Positions 53,512 through 61,512 of a DNA stretch of 64,000 nt are shown here, in pieces. The stretch's first letter is position 1. Each line of letters begins with the position of its first letter. Under the pieces are notes generated by a model, which saw nothing but the letters and a program-made list of their open reading frames with translations, searched no databases and was not told the origin of the DNA. Both the position numbers and the translations under genes were made by a program. This stretch comes from Aeromonas dhakensis (GTDB lineage Bacteria > Pseudomonadota > Gammaproteobacteria > Enterobacterales > Aeromonadaceae): NCBI RefSeq assembly GCF_000820305.1, contig NZ_CDBH01000061.1:6797-70796 (forward strand), given 5' to 3'.

Positions 53512-56500
53512 CTACTCCAGTTGCAACCAGGACTGGCGACCCCCAAGGTCACCCGCCCCCTCTTCCAGCGTGACCGAGATATTGCCGCTGGAACCACTGA
53601 TGTACTTGCGCTCCATGTCGGCATCCTCCACCACGCTCGGCGTCGTGGTGAGCTCGTCAAACTGCTTGCCGCTGACCGGCACCTTGATGTCGTTGCCGCT
53701 GCCGTCCTTGATCCCCACATAGTCGTCATCGTTGACGGCTCCATCGCCATTGACGTCGAACACCGAGTAGCTCAAACGCGCCCCCGAGACAGGATCCAGC
53801 TCCATCAGCCAGGAGCGTCCACCAAAGTCACAGGCATCCGCCGAGGGGATCAGGGTATTGAAGATCAGCCGTTTGTTGCGGTAGAGCATCTCCGAAACGG
53901 CTCGCTCCCCTACCCCCTTACTCAACGCAGGGGATTTGAGCACCAGATACCACCCTTTCTGGCTGGTGTAGTTGACCGCCGTGTTGGAGACCACCCTCAC
54001 ATTGAACTTGATGGTGGTGCCATTGGCGGAGTATTCGTGGGTAATGCTCTGCTGCTGCAACTGGCTGGCGAGCACGGTCGCTCCCGCATCCCAGATGCCG
54101 TAGACGGCCTCCAGCCTGGGGGTTGCCGGCAACAGCTTGTCGTCATTGGTGAAATAGCTGCCGGTTCCCATCAGCACCATGATGCCCCCCTTGGGATGGC
54201 GGATGGCCAACGGACGCATGGTAATGGGTTGGCGCGTGCTGGCAGAGCAGGTCCCGTTGCACGCCTGAAACAGCGGTTTTGGCTTGTTGCCGGTCTTGAA
54301 GGCACTCCCCCACTGGGCGCTGTTGTTGTCGGTCAGGTCGAATTTCCACAGATTGCCCTGCAGATCGCCGGCATAGACATAGTCCGCCACCCGATCGCCG
54401 TCCTCGTCTACCGGCAGGGGGGATGAGAGGCCATTGGGTTCGCTGGCCGAGCCCACCTGGGTATCGATTTCCTTGATCACGGCGCCGGTCGCCAGATCCA
54501 GCACAAACAGCCGGGCGGTCTGGCTGGTGCTGTTGTAGCCGTTGGCCACCAGCGCCACCCATTTGTTGCCGGACTTCACCCGGACCAGGGTCGGCGCAGC
54601 CAGCGCTACCCCCATCTCGGCGCTGGTAAACTCCCACAACATCTTGTCGGCGGTGAAGTTGTCGGGGGCCGTTACGTCGATGGCAAAGACCGCCTTGCCT
54701 CCGGCGCCGGTCGACCCCAGCAGCACGGTTTTCCAGCTGCTGCCAAGATAGGCATCCCCCACTTTGGGCGTACCGTCCACATAGTAGCGGTGGCTGTAAT
54801 CCGGCTTGGTCAGCAGGCTCAGATCCCCCAACAGGCTGGCCGGGATGTAGCCCAGCGTCTCCACCCCGTTGGCGACCCGAAAACCGTGCAGCATTCCGTC
54901 ATTGGCCCCCACGTAGAGCATGGGTGTGCGGCGACTGATGGCCGTCGAGCCGAGGAAACTCTGGTAGCCCTCCCGCTCGGCCTGGGTCAGGCCGGTGGCG
55001 CTGCCATAGCCGTAGTCCCGGTTGCCGACATAGACGGGATCCGAGTTGATGATGTCCCCCAGCAGGTCGCTGCGACTGCGAAACAGGCCGCCATTGTTCT
55101 GCTCGCGACTGCGATCACCGCGCAAGTAGGCGACCCGGTTTTCCCCCTGGTTGTCACCGGCGAGGTTGAACAGGGCGCGATTGGTGGCGTTGAGATCGGC
55201 CCAGGTGAAGGGAATGCCGACCCCGTTCTGGCGAGTGAAGAGGCTGCGGGCGGTATGGGCAGGGATCTGGGTTGCGGCATCCCAGGCCATGTTGCCCAGC
55301 GAGCCGTCGCTGTTGAGCGGAATGGAGACGAGCTGCCCGGACCAGTCGCCACTGTTGTAGCGGGCCTGATAGATGTGGGTATTGCTGTCCAGCCGGGTGG
55401 CGTTGGCGGTCACCGAACTGGCGGAGCTGTTGCGGGCCGCGATCTGGGCCAGAGTGCTGCTCAGGGCCGCGGCAAAGACGTCGGGGTCACCCGCGCTGAA
55501 GAAGCTGCCCTTGCTGTTGAGCGCCGCGTGCCACAGGTCATCGATCTTGTACTCCGGAATATAGGTCGCGTTCTTGTACTCCTTGTCATCCGGATCATGG
55601 GGATTGGGCCAGCTGTTCGGGATGCCGTTGGCCGGATTGAGCGACCCGTTGACCCCGAGCCCAACGGTAAAGTTGACCAGATGCTGCCAGTTGGCAGGAT
55701 CTGCCGTGCTGGTCGGCACCTTGTCGGCCAGATCGGCACGCAGGTCTGTTTTCCAGTACTTGTAGGCCACGTCGGCCAGGGTATTGCTGTAGCCATCCTT
55801 GTCCAGATCCCCCACCGAGGGGGTATCCCCGTTCCAGTAGCCATCGGTCATCAGGATGTTGTAGCTCTGCCGGCAGGTGAGGTGGGGCAAGGTGCTGCCG
55901 GCGCTGGCCGCCCAGGGGCCATTGTTGTCGGTGCGGGAGAAATACTCCCCCACATCCTTCAGGCTGGTGCGCAGCGGCGTGCCGGCGGCCGGAATGTCGC
56001 GGCTGTAGAGGTCGCTGAAAAAGGCGCTGCGATCGGTGCCTGAGAAGGGCGCCACCCCGCGGATCACGCTGCCGCTGGCATTGATGGTGGCAAACCCCAC
56101 CCGCAGGGCCTGTCCCTGACTGGCGAAGGCACGACCGACCCCGGCCCGGGCCGCCAGGATCCGGGAGCGATAGTAGGTGTACCAGTTGGCGAAGTTCTGG
56201 ATCTCCTCCTCGTAGGTACATACCGGTGCGCTCTTGCAGTCGCTGCGATTGGGGCGCCCGCCATAGGTGCTGCCGGACTTTATCTCGACCCGGGTATAGC
56301 TGCTCGCCCTCTTTACGTCACCGCTGCCCTTGTAGGCGAAATAGACGGCGGGCCAGAAGGTCTCGTCATCGTTGTAGTCGCTGGAGGAGAACCCAGTGTA
56401 GTAGCGCAACGACTTCGAGCGGTTATTCTTGGTCAGGTCGCGACAGCCGGCGGTGGTGTTGAAGGGGTTGTGCGGCGCGCAGCTGATGCTGGCATTCGCC

Positions 56501-56865
56501 ATCAGGGTACCGTCCGCCTTGGCCCATGGGCGGTAGCTCAGCAAGGGGTTGTAGTAGAGCTTGTTGTTGTTGCTCGAGCGGGTGTAGGCGTTGCGATCGT
56601 TGTTGCTGGTGAAAGTCACGGTCCGGTTGTCATAGTCCTCGCTGCCATAGACGTTGTCGGCACGGGGATAGACGTAGCGAGCGCTGTTTTCGATCAAATC
56701 CTCCGGCATCAGCTCGAAGTGCATCGAACCTGAGTCATCCAGACTGAACATGATGTTGGGTTCGGCCCGGGTGCCGAGATAGAGGGGAACCTGGGCGATG
56801 TCGAGCGCCGCCTGCACCTGGGTGCAGAGCAACAGGGCACAAAATCCGTAGCCAGATGCACGCAT
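53512..56865 (-). CDS. pilY1: Type IV pilus tip-associated adhesin PilY1
   Basis: A 1117-residue protein with an N-terminal signal peptide. A VWA-like start follows (IMFSLDDSGSMHFELMPEDL). The C-terminal PilY1 beta-propeller begins near TPMLYVGANDGMLHGFRVAN. Two calcium-type loops are visible (DEDGDRVADYV; DVNGDGAVNDDD). PilY1 sits at the pilus tip and controls surface sensing and adhesion. Confidence 0.92.
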   Translation of the reverse strand: MRASGYGFCALLLCTQVQAALDIAQVPLYLGTRAEPNIMFSLDDSGSMHFELMPEDLIENSARYVYPRADNVYGSEDYDNRTVTFTSNNDRNAYTRSSNNNKLYYNPLLSYRPWAKADGTLMANASISCAPHNPFNTTAGCRDLTKNNRSKSLRYYTGFSSSDYNDDETFWPAVYFAYKGSGDVKRASSYTRVEIKSGSTYGGRPNRSDCKSAPVCTYEEEIQNFANWYTYYRSRILAARAGVGRAFASQGQALRVGFATINASGSVIRGVAPFSGTDRSAFFSDLYSRDIPAAGTPLRTSLKDVGEYFSRTDNNGPWAASAGSTLPHLTCRQSYNILMTDGYWNGDTPSVGDLDKDGYSNTLADVAYKYWKTDLRADLADKVPTSTADPANWQHLVNFTVGLGVNGSLNPANGIPNSWPNPHDPDDKEYKNATYIPEYKIDDLWHAALNSKGSFFSAGDPDVFAAALSSTLAQIAARNSSASSVTANATRLDSNTHIYQARYNSGDWSGQLVSIPLNSDGSLGNMAWDAATQIPAHTARSLFTRQNGVGIPFTWADLNATNRALFNLAGDNQGENRVAYLRGDRSREQNNGGLFRSRSDLLGDIINSDPVYVGNRDYGYGSATGLTQAEREGYQSFLGSTAISRRTPMLYVGANDGMLHGFRVANGVETLGYIPASLLGDLSLLTKPDYSHRYYVDGTPKVGDAYLGSSWKTVLLGSTGAGGKAVFAIDVTAPDNFTADKMLWEFTSAEMGVALAAPTLVRVKSGNKWVALVANGYNSTSQTARLFVLDLATGAVIKEIDTQVGSASEPNGLSSPLPVDEDGDRVADYVYAGDLQGNLWKFDLTDNNSAQWGSAFKTGNKPKPLFQACNGTCSASTRQPITMRPLAIRHPKGGIMVLMGTGSYFTNDDKLLPATPRLEAVYGIWDAGATVLASQLQQQSITHEYSANGTTIKFNVRVVSNTAVNYTSQKGWYLVLKSPALSKGVGERAVSEMLYRNKRLIFNTLIPSADACDFGGRSWLMELDPVSGARLSYSVFDVNGDGAVNDDDYVGIKDGSGNDIKVPVSGKQFDELTTTPSVVEDADMERKYISGSSGNISVTLEEGAGDLGGRQSWLQLE

Positions 56866-56874
56866 GGTTCCCTC

Positions 56875-57351
56875 CTAGCGGCTGTAGGTCGATTGCAACA
56901 GCACCCGGCTCTCGTCCGAGAGGCCAAATCCCCGAGCCGTGATGCGATAAAGACGGCGCTCGCTGATGGGCTCGTCCACCGCCAGGCTCTCGTTGCTGCT
57001 CTGGGTGTAGGGCAGCCGCTCGATGAAGTACTCTGGGGCCCGTCCCACCAGCCCGCTATTGGCATAGGTCCGCCAGGCCGTGGAGGGAGAAGCGGGATCC
57101 ACCGCCACGCTGACGAACTCATAGAGGCCAGCGCTGTTGTCGTAGGGGCCTGAGTTGCCCGCCTCCAGATAGCGCTCGGCAGCGCGCAGTGCCGCCTCCG
57201 CCGCCTGCAGCGCCTGTTGCGACTCCTTCTGGTTGCCCGCCATTTTCTCCTGCAGCAGGGCGCTCTGCATGCTGGCCATCGCCAGCAGGCTCACTACCGC
57301 GAGAAAAATCAGGCTGATCACCAGTGCCATTCCCCCTTGTCGCCCCATCAT
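56875..57351 (-). CDS. pilX: PilX minor pilus assembly protein
   Basis: A 158-residue protein, MMGRQGGMALVISLIFLAVV onward, with PilX N-terminal hydrophobic and AAEAALRAAERYLEAG features. The ATG at 57351 has GAGGGAGG upstream; the longer open frame is rejected. It lies between pilW and pilY1. Confidence 0.88.
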   Translation of the reverse strand: MMGRQGGMALVISLIFLAVVSLLAMASMQSALLQEKMAGNQKESQQALQAAEAALRAAERYLEAGNSGPYDNSAGLYEFVSVAVDPASPSTAWRTYANSGLVGRAPEYFIERLPYTQSSNESLAVDEPISERRLYRITARGFGLSDESRVLLQSTYSR

Positions 57352-57361
57352 GCCTCCCTCC

Positions 57362-58456
57362 TCATGGCAGCCGGTTGCGCAAGGCGACCGTGGTTTCGGC
57401 CACCCAGTACCAGTGGCTGTCGGTTGCCTGGAAGGTAGCCCCGGCGAAGCTGATGGCCTGCGGATCCGACACCACATTGCCCTGGTTGCTGCGCATCAAC
57501 AGCTGAACGCCGATCCCCAGCACGTTGTCCCAGTTCGGGTTGCTGGCGGCACTCACGTAACGATCCGCCGCCCGATCCCGGTTCTGATCCTCACCGAAGG
57601 TCAGCTGGATGTCGGTGACCCCGTCCGCCAGCAGCATGCCCGCCCCCAGCCCACTCTTGCGATAGAGGGCATAAGGTGCGCCGGCCGAGGGACGGGCGAT
57701 GTAATAGACCCGGGTTTCCATCCGGCTCAATACCGAACCGGCGCCGAAGCGCTCCTCGACCGGGCTGCTGGCCCCACCCCAGGAGCTGACGGCATTGCCC
57801 GGGGTGTATTTGTTGTCGTTGGAGTGGCCGATGTTGACCTCGCTGCCCCCTCCCACCACCTGGGTTTGGGTGATCTGGAAGATCCGCGCCTTCTGGCAGT
57901 CGGAGACCATGACGATGTCCCCCTCGCACAGGTCGCTGTAGCCCTGCTTGCCGGTGCCGCAGTAGTTGGCCTTGCTGGAGAGTTGCTGCACGAACAGCTG
58001 GGCGGCGCTGTTGTTGCGGGTCACCGGCACACCGCTGCCGGTAGGCCCCTGCACCAGCAGCACGTCGGTTCCCGGCTTGGGTTTGGGCTCGGCCGCGGTA
58101 AACAGGGCCGACAGCGGCGCAGGCAGCGTCGCCGTGACATTGTCATAGCCGCGCAGATAGACGGTGAAGTTGTAGGGCAGCGCCGTCGCCCCGTTGAGGG
58201 TATTGGTGATGTTGACCCCCTGCTTGCTGAGGCAGCCCTGGTAGCCCACCATCCGCAGCTCTTGTTGCAACAGGTTGACGGCAAACCGGCTGTCCTCCTG
58301 CACCCGGGCGATGGCCTCACCGGTCAGGTAGGTTTTGTGGTTGCCAAGCAGCACCTGAATGATGATCCCGACCGTCAGCAGCGACAGCAGCAGGGCGATC
58401 ATCACCTCCACCAGACCGACACCGGCCTGGCGCAGCAAGGTGCGCCGCCCGTTCAC
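57362..58456 (-). CDS. pilW: PilW minor pilin
   Basis: A 364-residue prepilin starting from GTG at 58456 (RQAGVGLVEVMIALLLSLLT). It overlaps the upstream pilV stop by four bases (GTGA), and GAGG lies upstream. Variable domain with several cysteines (GYQGCLSKQ; NYCGTGKQ). Confidence 0.88.
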   Translation of the reverse strand: MNGRRTLLRQAGVGLVEVMIALLLSLLTVGIIIQVLLGNHKTYLTGEAIARVQEDSRFAVNLLQQELRMVGYQGCLSKQGVNITNTLNGATALPYNFTVYLRGYDNVTATLPAPLSALFTAAEPKPKPGTDVLLVQGPTGSGVPVTRNNSAAQLFVQQLSSKANYCGTGKQGYSDLCEGDIVMVSDCQKARIFQITQTQVVGGGSEVNIGHSNDNKYTPGNAVSSWGGASSPVEERFGAGSVLSRMETRVYYIARPSAGAPYALYRKSGLGAGMLLADGVTDIQLTFGEDQNRDRAADRYVSAASNPNWDNVLGIGVQLLMRSNQGNVVSDPQAISFAGATFQATDSHWYWVAETTVALRNRLP

Positions 58457-58866
58457 AGATCCGTCCTCAGGGTCATGCTGCGCAGCGCAGGCTCGGTGGC
58501 CAGCCGGCTGGCATCCCACTGGATGGTGATGGTCGCCTGTCCGGCACTCACGGCAATGGCCCCATCACCGCCGGGCAGGCCGCCGAGCGCCTGTTTCCAG
58601 TACTGCACATCCTGTATCGCCATTGAGCTGCCGGAGACCGCCTCCCCCAGGCCGACGTTGTACTGGCCGAGCAGAGCCGCGCTGCGGTTGGCCCGCATCA
58701 TGTCGGTGATCATGTAGGCAAACTGGGTCGCCTCGGTCCGGGTCAGGGCCGACTGGTTGCTCTTGAGTGCCTGCAACTGCAGGGTCGCCATGCCGAGGAT
58801 GCCGATCGACAACACCAGCACGGCGATCATAATTTCAAGCAGCGAGACGCCTTGCTGGTGCTTCAT
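58453..58866 (-). CDS. pilV: PilV minor pilin
   Basis: A 137-residue prepilin: QGVSLLEIMIAVLVLSIGIL and MATLQLQALKSNQSALTRTE. Its ATG overlaps the fimT stop in an ATGA. Compare the 702-residue PilV-like protein at 48248. Confidence 0.88.
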   Translation of the reverse strand: MKHQQGVSLLEIMIAVLVLSIGILGMATLQLQALKSNQSALTRTEATQFAYMITDMMRANRSAALLGQYNVGLGEAVSGSSMAIQDVQYWKQALGGLPGGDGAIAVSAGQATITIQWDASRLATEPALRSMTLRTDL

Positions 58867-59366
58867 ATGCAGCTGGTCTCCGTGATTGAAGGGCGGCCGG
58901 CCGGGGTGATCGTGATGTCGCGCGATGCCTCCTGAGCGCAGTCGGGCGGCTGCAGGGAAAACACCAGCGCCGCCTGGGTGCGACCATCGAGAAAGCCATT
59001 GCCACTGAAACGTACCAGCGACGTATTGCTGACCAGGGTGCCTGCTCCCATGTCGGGAAAGAGTCGCAGCAACTCGCCGTTGTCCAGGGTGCCGTTGCCG
59101 TTGCTGTCGACCCAGATCTGCCAACCTGATTCCCAGTGGTTCTGGGTCAGATTGCTGGTGGAGGCGGAGAGAGTGACCGCCGTATTGCGGCGAATGGCTT
59201 CGGAGCGGGCAAGGTTGATGGCGGCCACGAAGTTGTTGGCCTGGCTGGTCAACGTCATGTTGCGCATTATCGCGCTGAAGGAGGGGACTCCCAGCGTCAG
59301 CAGGATAGAAACGAGCGCAATGGTGACCATCAGCTCGATGAGGCTAAAACCTGAACGCAAAAACAT
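58863..59366 (-). CDS. fimT: FimT/FimU-type minor pilin
   Basis: A 167-residue prepilin: SGFSLIELMVTIALVSILLT with a GspH domain (NFVAAINLARSEAIRRNTAV; VDSNGNGTLDNGE). First gene of the canonical minor-pilin operon, starting at the ATG at 59366. A likely promoter is at 59442-59469. Confidence 0.88.
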   Translation of the reverse strand: MFLRSGFSLIELMVTIALVSILLTLGVPSFSAIMRNMTLTSQANNFVAAINLARSEAIRRNTAVTLSASTSNLTQNHWESGWQIWVDSNGNGTLDNGELLRLFPDMGAGTLVSNTSLVRFSGNGFLDGRTQAALVFSLQPPDCAQEASRDITITPAGRPSITETSCI

Positions 59367-59441
59367 CCTGTTTCGCTCTGATTTTGTCGGGGGGCCGGCT
59401 GCACATCCATCTGCCATCAAGCCGGTGATAAGTTCATCAGC

Positions 59442-59469
59442 AGTCTAGGCCGCGAACCTTCGCTTGCAA
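59442..59469 (-). promoter_or_regulatory. Candidate sigma-70 promoter of the minor-pilin operon
   Basis: On the minus strand TTGCAA (-35) and TAGACT (-10) are separated by 16 bp. The spacer includes the palindrome GCGAACCTTCGC. It lies 76 bp before fimT and after the ispH terminator. Confidence 0.5.
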
Positions 59470-59560
59470 TTCAATCTACTCAAATCTTGGACATACATCA
59501 TCAAATTTCGCTGCGATATCACGGCAACGCGGCCAACAAGAGCCATAAGAATCACCCATG

Positions 59561-59585
59561 AAAAAGCCACCTCGCTGGAGGTGGC
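59561..59585 (-). terminator. Terminator of the ileS-lspA-fkpB-ispH operon
   Basis: GCCACCTC/GAGGTGGC arms (59566-59573, 59578-59585) around GCTG with TTTTT on the minus strand. It separates ispH from the pilin operon. Confidence 0.85.
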
Positions 59586-59624
59586 TCAATCAGAGACGGT
59601 GTAGTCCCGCAGGGGGCGCATCGC

Positions 59625-60560
59625 TCACAGGATGCGCAGTTCCGGCGGCACTTCAAACACCACGTTCTCTTCACGACCGGGGTGCTCAGCCACCACCTTG
59701 CCGCCCAGCTCGCGCAGACGGGTGATGACGGACTGCACCAGCACCTCGGGGGCGGAGGCACCGGCGGTGACACCGATCGCCTTGACTCCCGCCAGCCAAC
59801 CGGCCTCGATCATGGAGGCATCGTCGATGAGGTAGGCTTTGGCACCCACCTTCTCGGCCAGCTCCCGCAAGCGGTTGGAGTTGGAGGAGTTGCGCGACCC
59901 CACCACCAGCATGGCGTCCACCAGCCCCGCCATCTCCCGCACCGCGTCCTGGCGGTTCTGGGTGGCGTAGCAGATGTCATCCTTGCGCGGCCCCTGGATC
60001 TTGGGGAAGTGGGCACGCAACGCATCGATCACGTCCGAGGTCTCGTCCACGCTGAGGGTGGTCTGGGTGACGAAGCAGAGATCGTCCGGGTTCTTCACCT
60101 TGAGCTTGGCCACGTCTGCCGGCGTCTCCACCAGATACATGCCGCCCTCGCGATTCTCGTACTGCCCCATGGTGCCGATCACCTCGGGGTGGCCGGCGTG
60201 GCCGATGAGCACGGCTTCGGAGCCCTTGCGACTGGCGCGATGGACTTCCATGTGAACCTTGGTCACCAGCGGACAGGTGGCATCAAATACCTTGAGGGCG
60301 CGGGACTTGGCCATCTCACGCACTGTTTTGGCCACGCCGTGAGCAGAGAAGATGACGATGCTGTCATCCGGCACCTCGTCCAGCTCCTCGACGAAGACGG
60401 CGCCCGCCTCCTTGAGCTTGTTCACCACGTAGCGGTTGTGCACCACTTCATGACGGACATAGATGGGGGCACCGAACTTCTCCAGCGCACTCTCGACGAT
60501 GCTGATGGCGCGGTCGACACCGGCACAGAAGCCGCGGGGATTTGCGAGCAGGATATCCAT
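59625..60560 (-). CDS. ispH: 4-hydroxy-3-methylbut-2-enyl diphosphate reductase
   Basis: A 311-residue iron-sulfur enzyme of the last MEP-pathway step, giving IPP and DMAPP. The three cluster cysteines are in [15 protein letters not shown] and [11 protein letters not shown]. Its ATG overlaps the fkpB stop by one base (TGATG). Confidence 0.97.
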   Translation of the reverse strand: MDILLANPRGFCAGVDRAISIVESALEKFGAPIYVRHEVVHNRYVVNKLKEAGAVFVEELDEVPDDSIVIFSAHGVAKTVREMAKSRALKVFDATCPLVTKVHMEVHRASRKGSEAVLIGHAGHPEVIGTMGQYENREGGMYLVETPADVAKLKVKNPDDLCFVTQTTLSVDETSDVIDALRAHFPKIQGPRKDDICYATQNRQDAVREMAGLVDAMLVVGSRNSSNSNRLRELAEKVGAKAYLIDDASMIEAGWLAGVKAIGVTAGASAPEVLVQSVITRLRELGGKVVAEHPGREENVVFEVPPELRIL

Positions 60561-61012
60561 CAGAGCACCTTCTCCTCGTCATCAACCCCCAGGATCTCCA
60601 CCTCGAAGGTGACGGTGTGACCGGCCAAGGGGTGGTTGAAATCGACCGTCACCGACATCCCTGCCACCGCCCGGACGATACCCGGCAGCTCGCTGCCGTT
60701 GGGCTGGTCGAACAGTATGATGGTGCCGACTTTCGGCTCCACATCGGCGCCGAACTTGGCGCGGTCCAGATGGTAGATGTTGTCGGGGTTGGAGAGGCCA
60801 AAGGCCTCTTCCGGCGCCAGGGTGAAGCTCTTGCTCTCCCCTTCGCGCAGCCCCAGCAGGCACTGCTCGAAGCTCGGCGTCAGGCTGCCGTCGCCCATCC
60901 GCAGACGGGCCGGCTTGCCGTGCAGCGCCGTGCTGTCGGCCACCGAGCCGTCTTCCAGCTTGATGGAGAAATGGAACAGTACACTGCTGTCTGCAGCAAT
61001 CAGCTGGCTCAT
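60560..61012 (-). CDS. fkpB: FKBP-type peptidyl-prolyl isomerase
   Basis: A 150-residue SlpA/FkpB-type isomerase ([40 protein letters not shown]). ATGA overlap with lspA upstream and TGATG with ispH downstream indicate a tightly coupled operon. Confidence 0.95.
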   Translation of the reverse strand: MSQLIAADSSVLFHFSIKLEDGSVADSTALHGKPARLRMGDGSLTPSFEQCLLGLREGESKSFTLAPEEAFGLSNPDNIYHLDRAKFGADVEPKVGTIILFDQPNGSELPGIVRAVAGMSVTVDFNHPLAGHTVTFEVEILGVDDEEKVL

Positions 61013-61512
61013 GAAGTCGCGTCCTGTTTTTTCTCGCCACGCAAGCCGTCCAGCACGATCATGGCGGCGCCGATGAAGATGAAGCTGTCCGCCAGATTGA
61101 ACGCCGGCCAGTGGGCACGCTGCCAGTAGAAGTCGAGGAAGTCGACCACATGGCCCAGCACCAGCCGGTCAAACACGTTGCCGAGCGCCCCGCCGATGAT
61201 CAGGCTGTAGGCGATGCCGCTCCAGCGCTGGGTGACCGACTGCTTGCGCAGCCAGTGGATCAGCAGGCCGCAGATGGCGAACGCCAGTACGGCGAAGAAC
61301 CAGCGCTGCCAGCCCCCCTGCTCCGCCAGGAAGCTGAAAGCCGCCCCCTTGTTGTAGACGTGGACCAGGTTGAAGAAGGGGGTGATCTCCACCCCCGGGT
61401 AGCCAAACGGCAGCAGCTTGACCACGGCGAGCTTGCTCGCCTGGTCCAGTACGAAGGCCAGCACCGCCAGCCACAGCCAACGCAGGCCGCTTTTATGTTG
61501 AGTCATGTTCAT
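61009..61512 (-). CDS. lspA: Lipoprotein signal peptidase
   Basis: A 167-residue inner-membrane aspartyl peptidase with four membrane segments. The catalytic motifs are GGALGNVFDRLVLGHVVDFL and FNLADSFIFIGAAMI. It matures the lipoproteins of this genome. Starts one base inside the ileS stop. Confidence 0.96.
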   Translation of the reverse strand: MNMTQHKSGLRWLWLAVLAFVLDQASKLAVVKLLPFGYPGVEITPFFNLVHVYNKGAAFSFLAEQGGWQRWFFAVLAFAICGLLIHWLRKQSVTQRWSGIAYSLIIGGALGNVFDRLVLGHVVDFLDFYWQRAHWPAFNLADSFIFIGAAMIVLDGLRGEKKQDATS

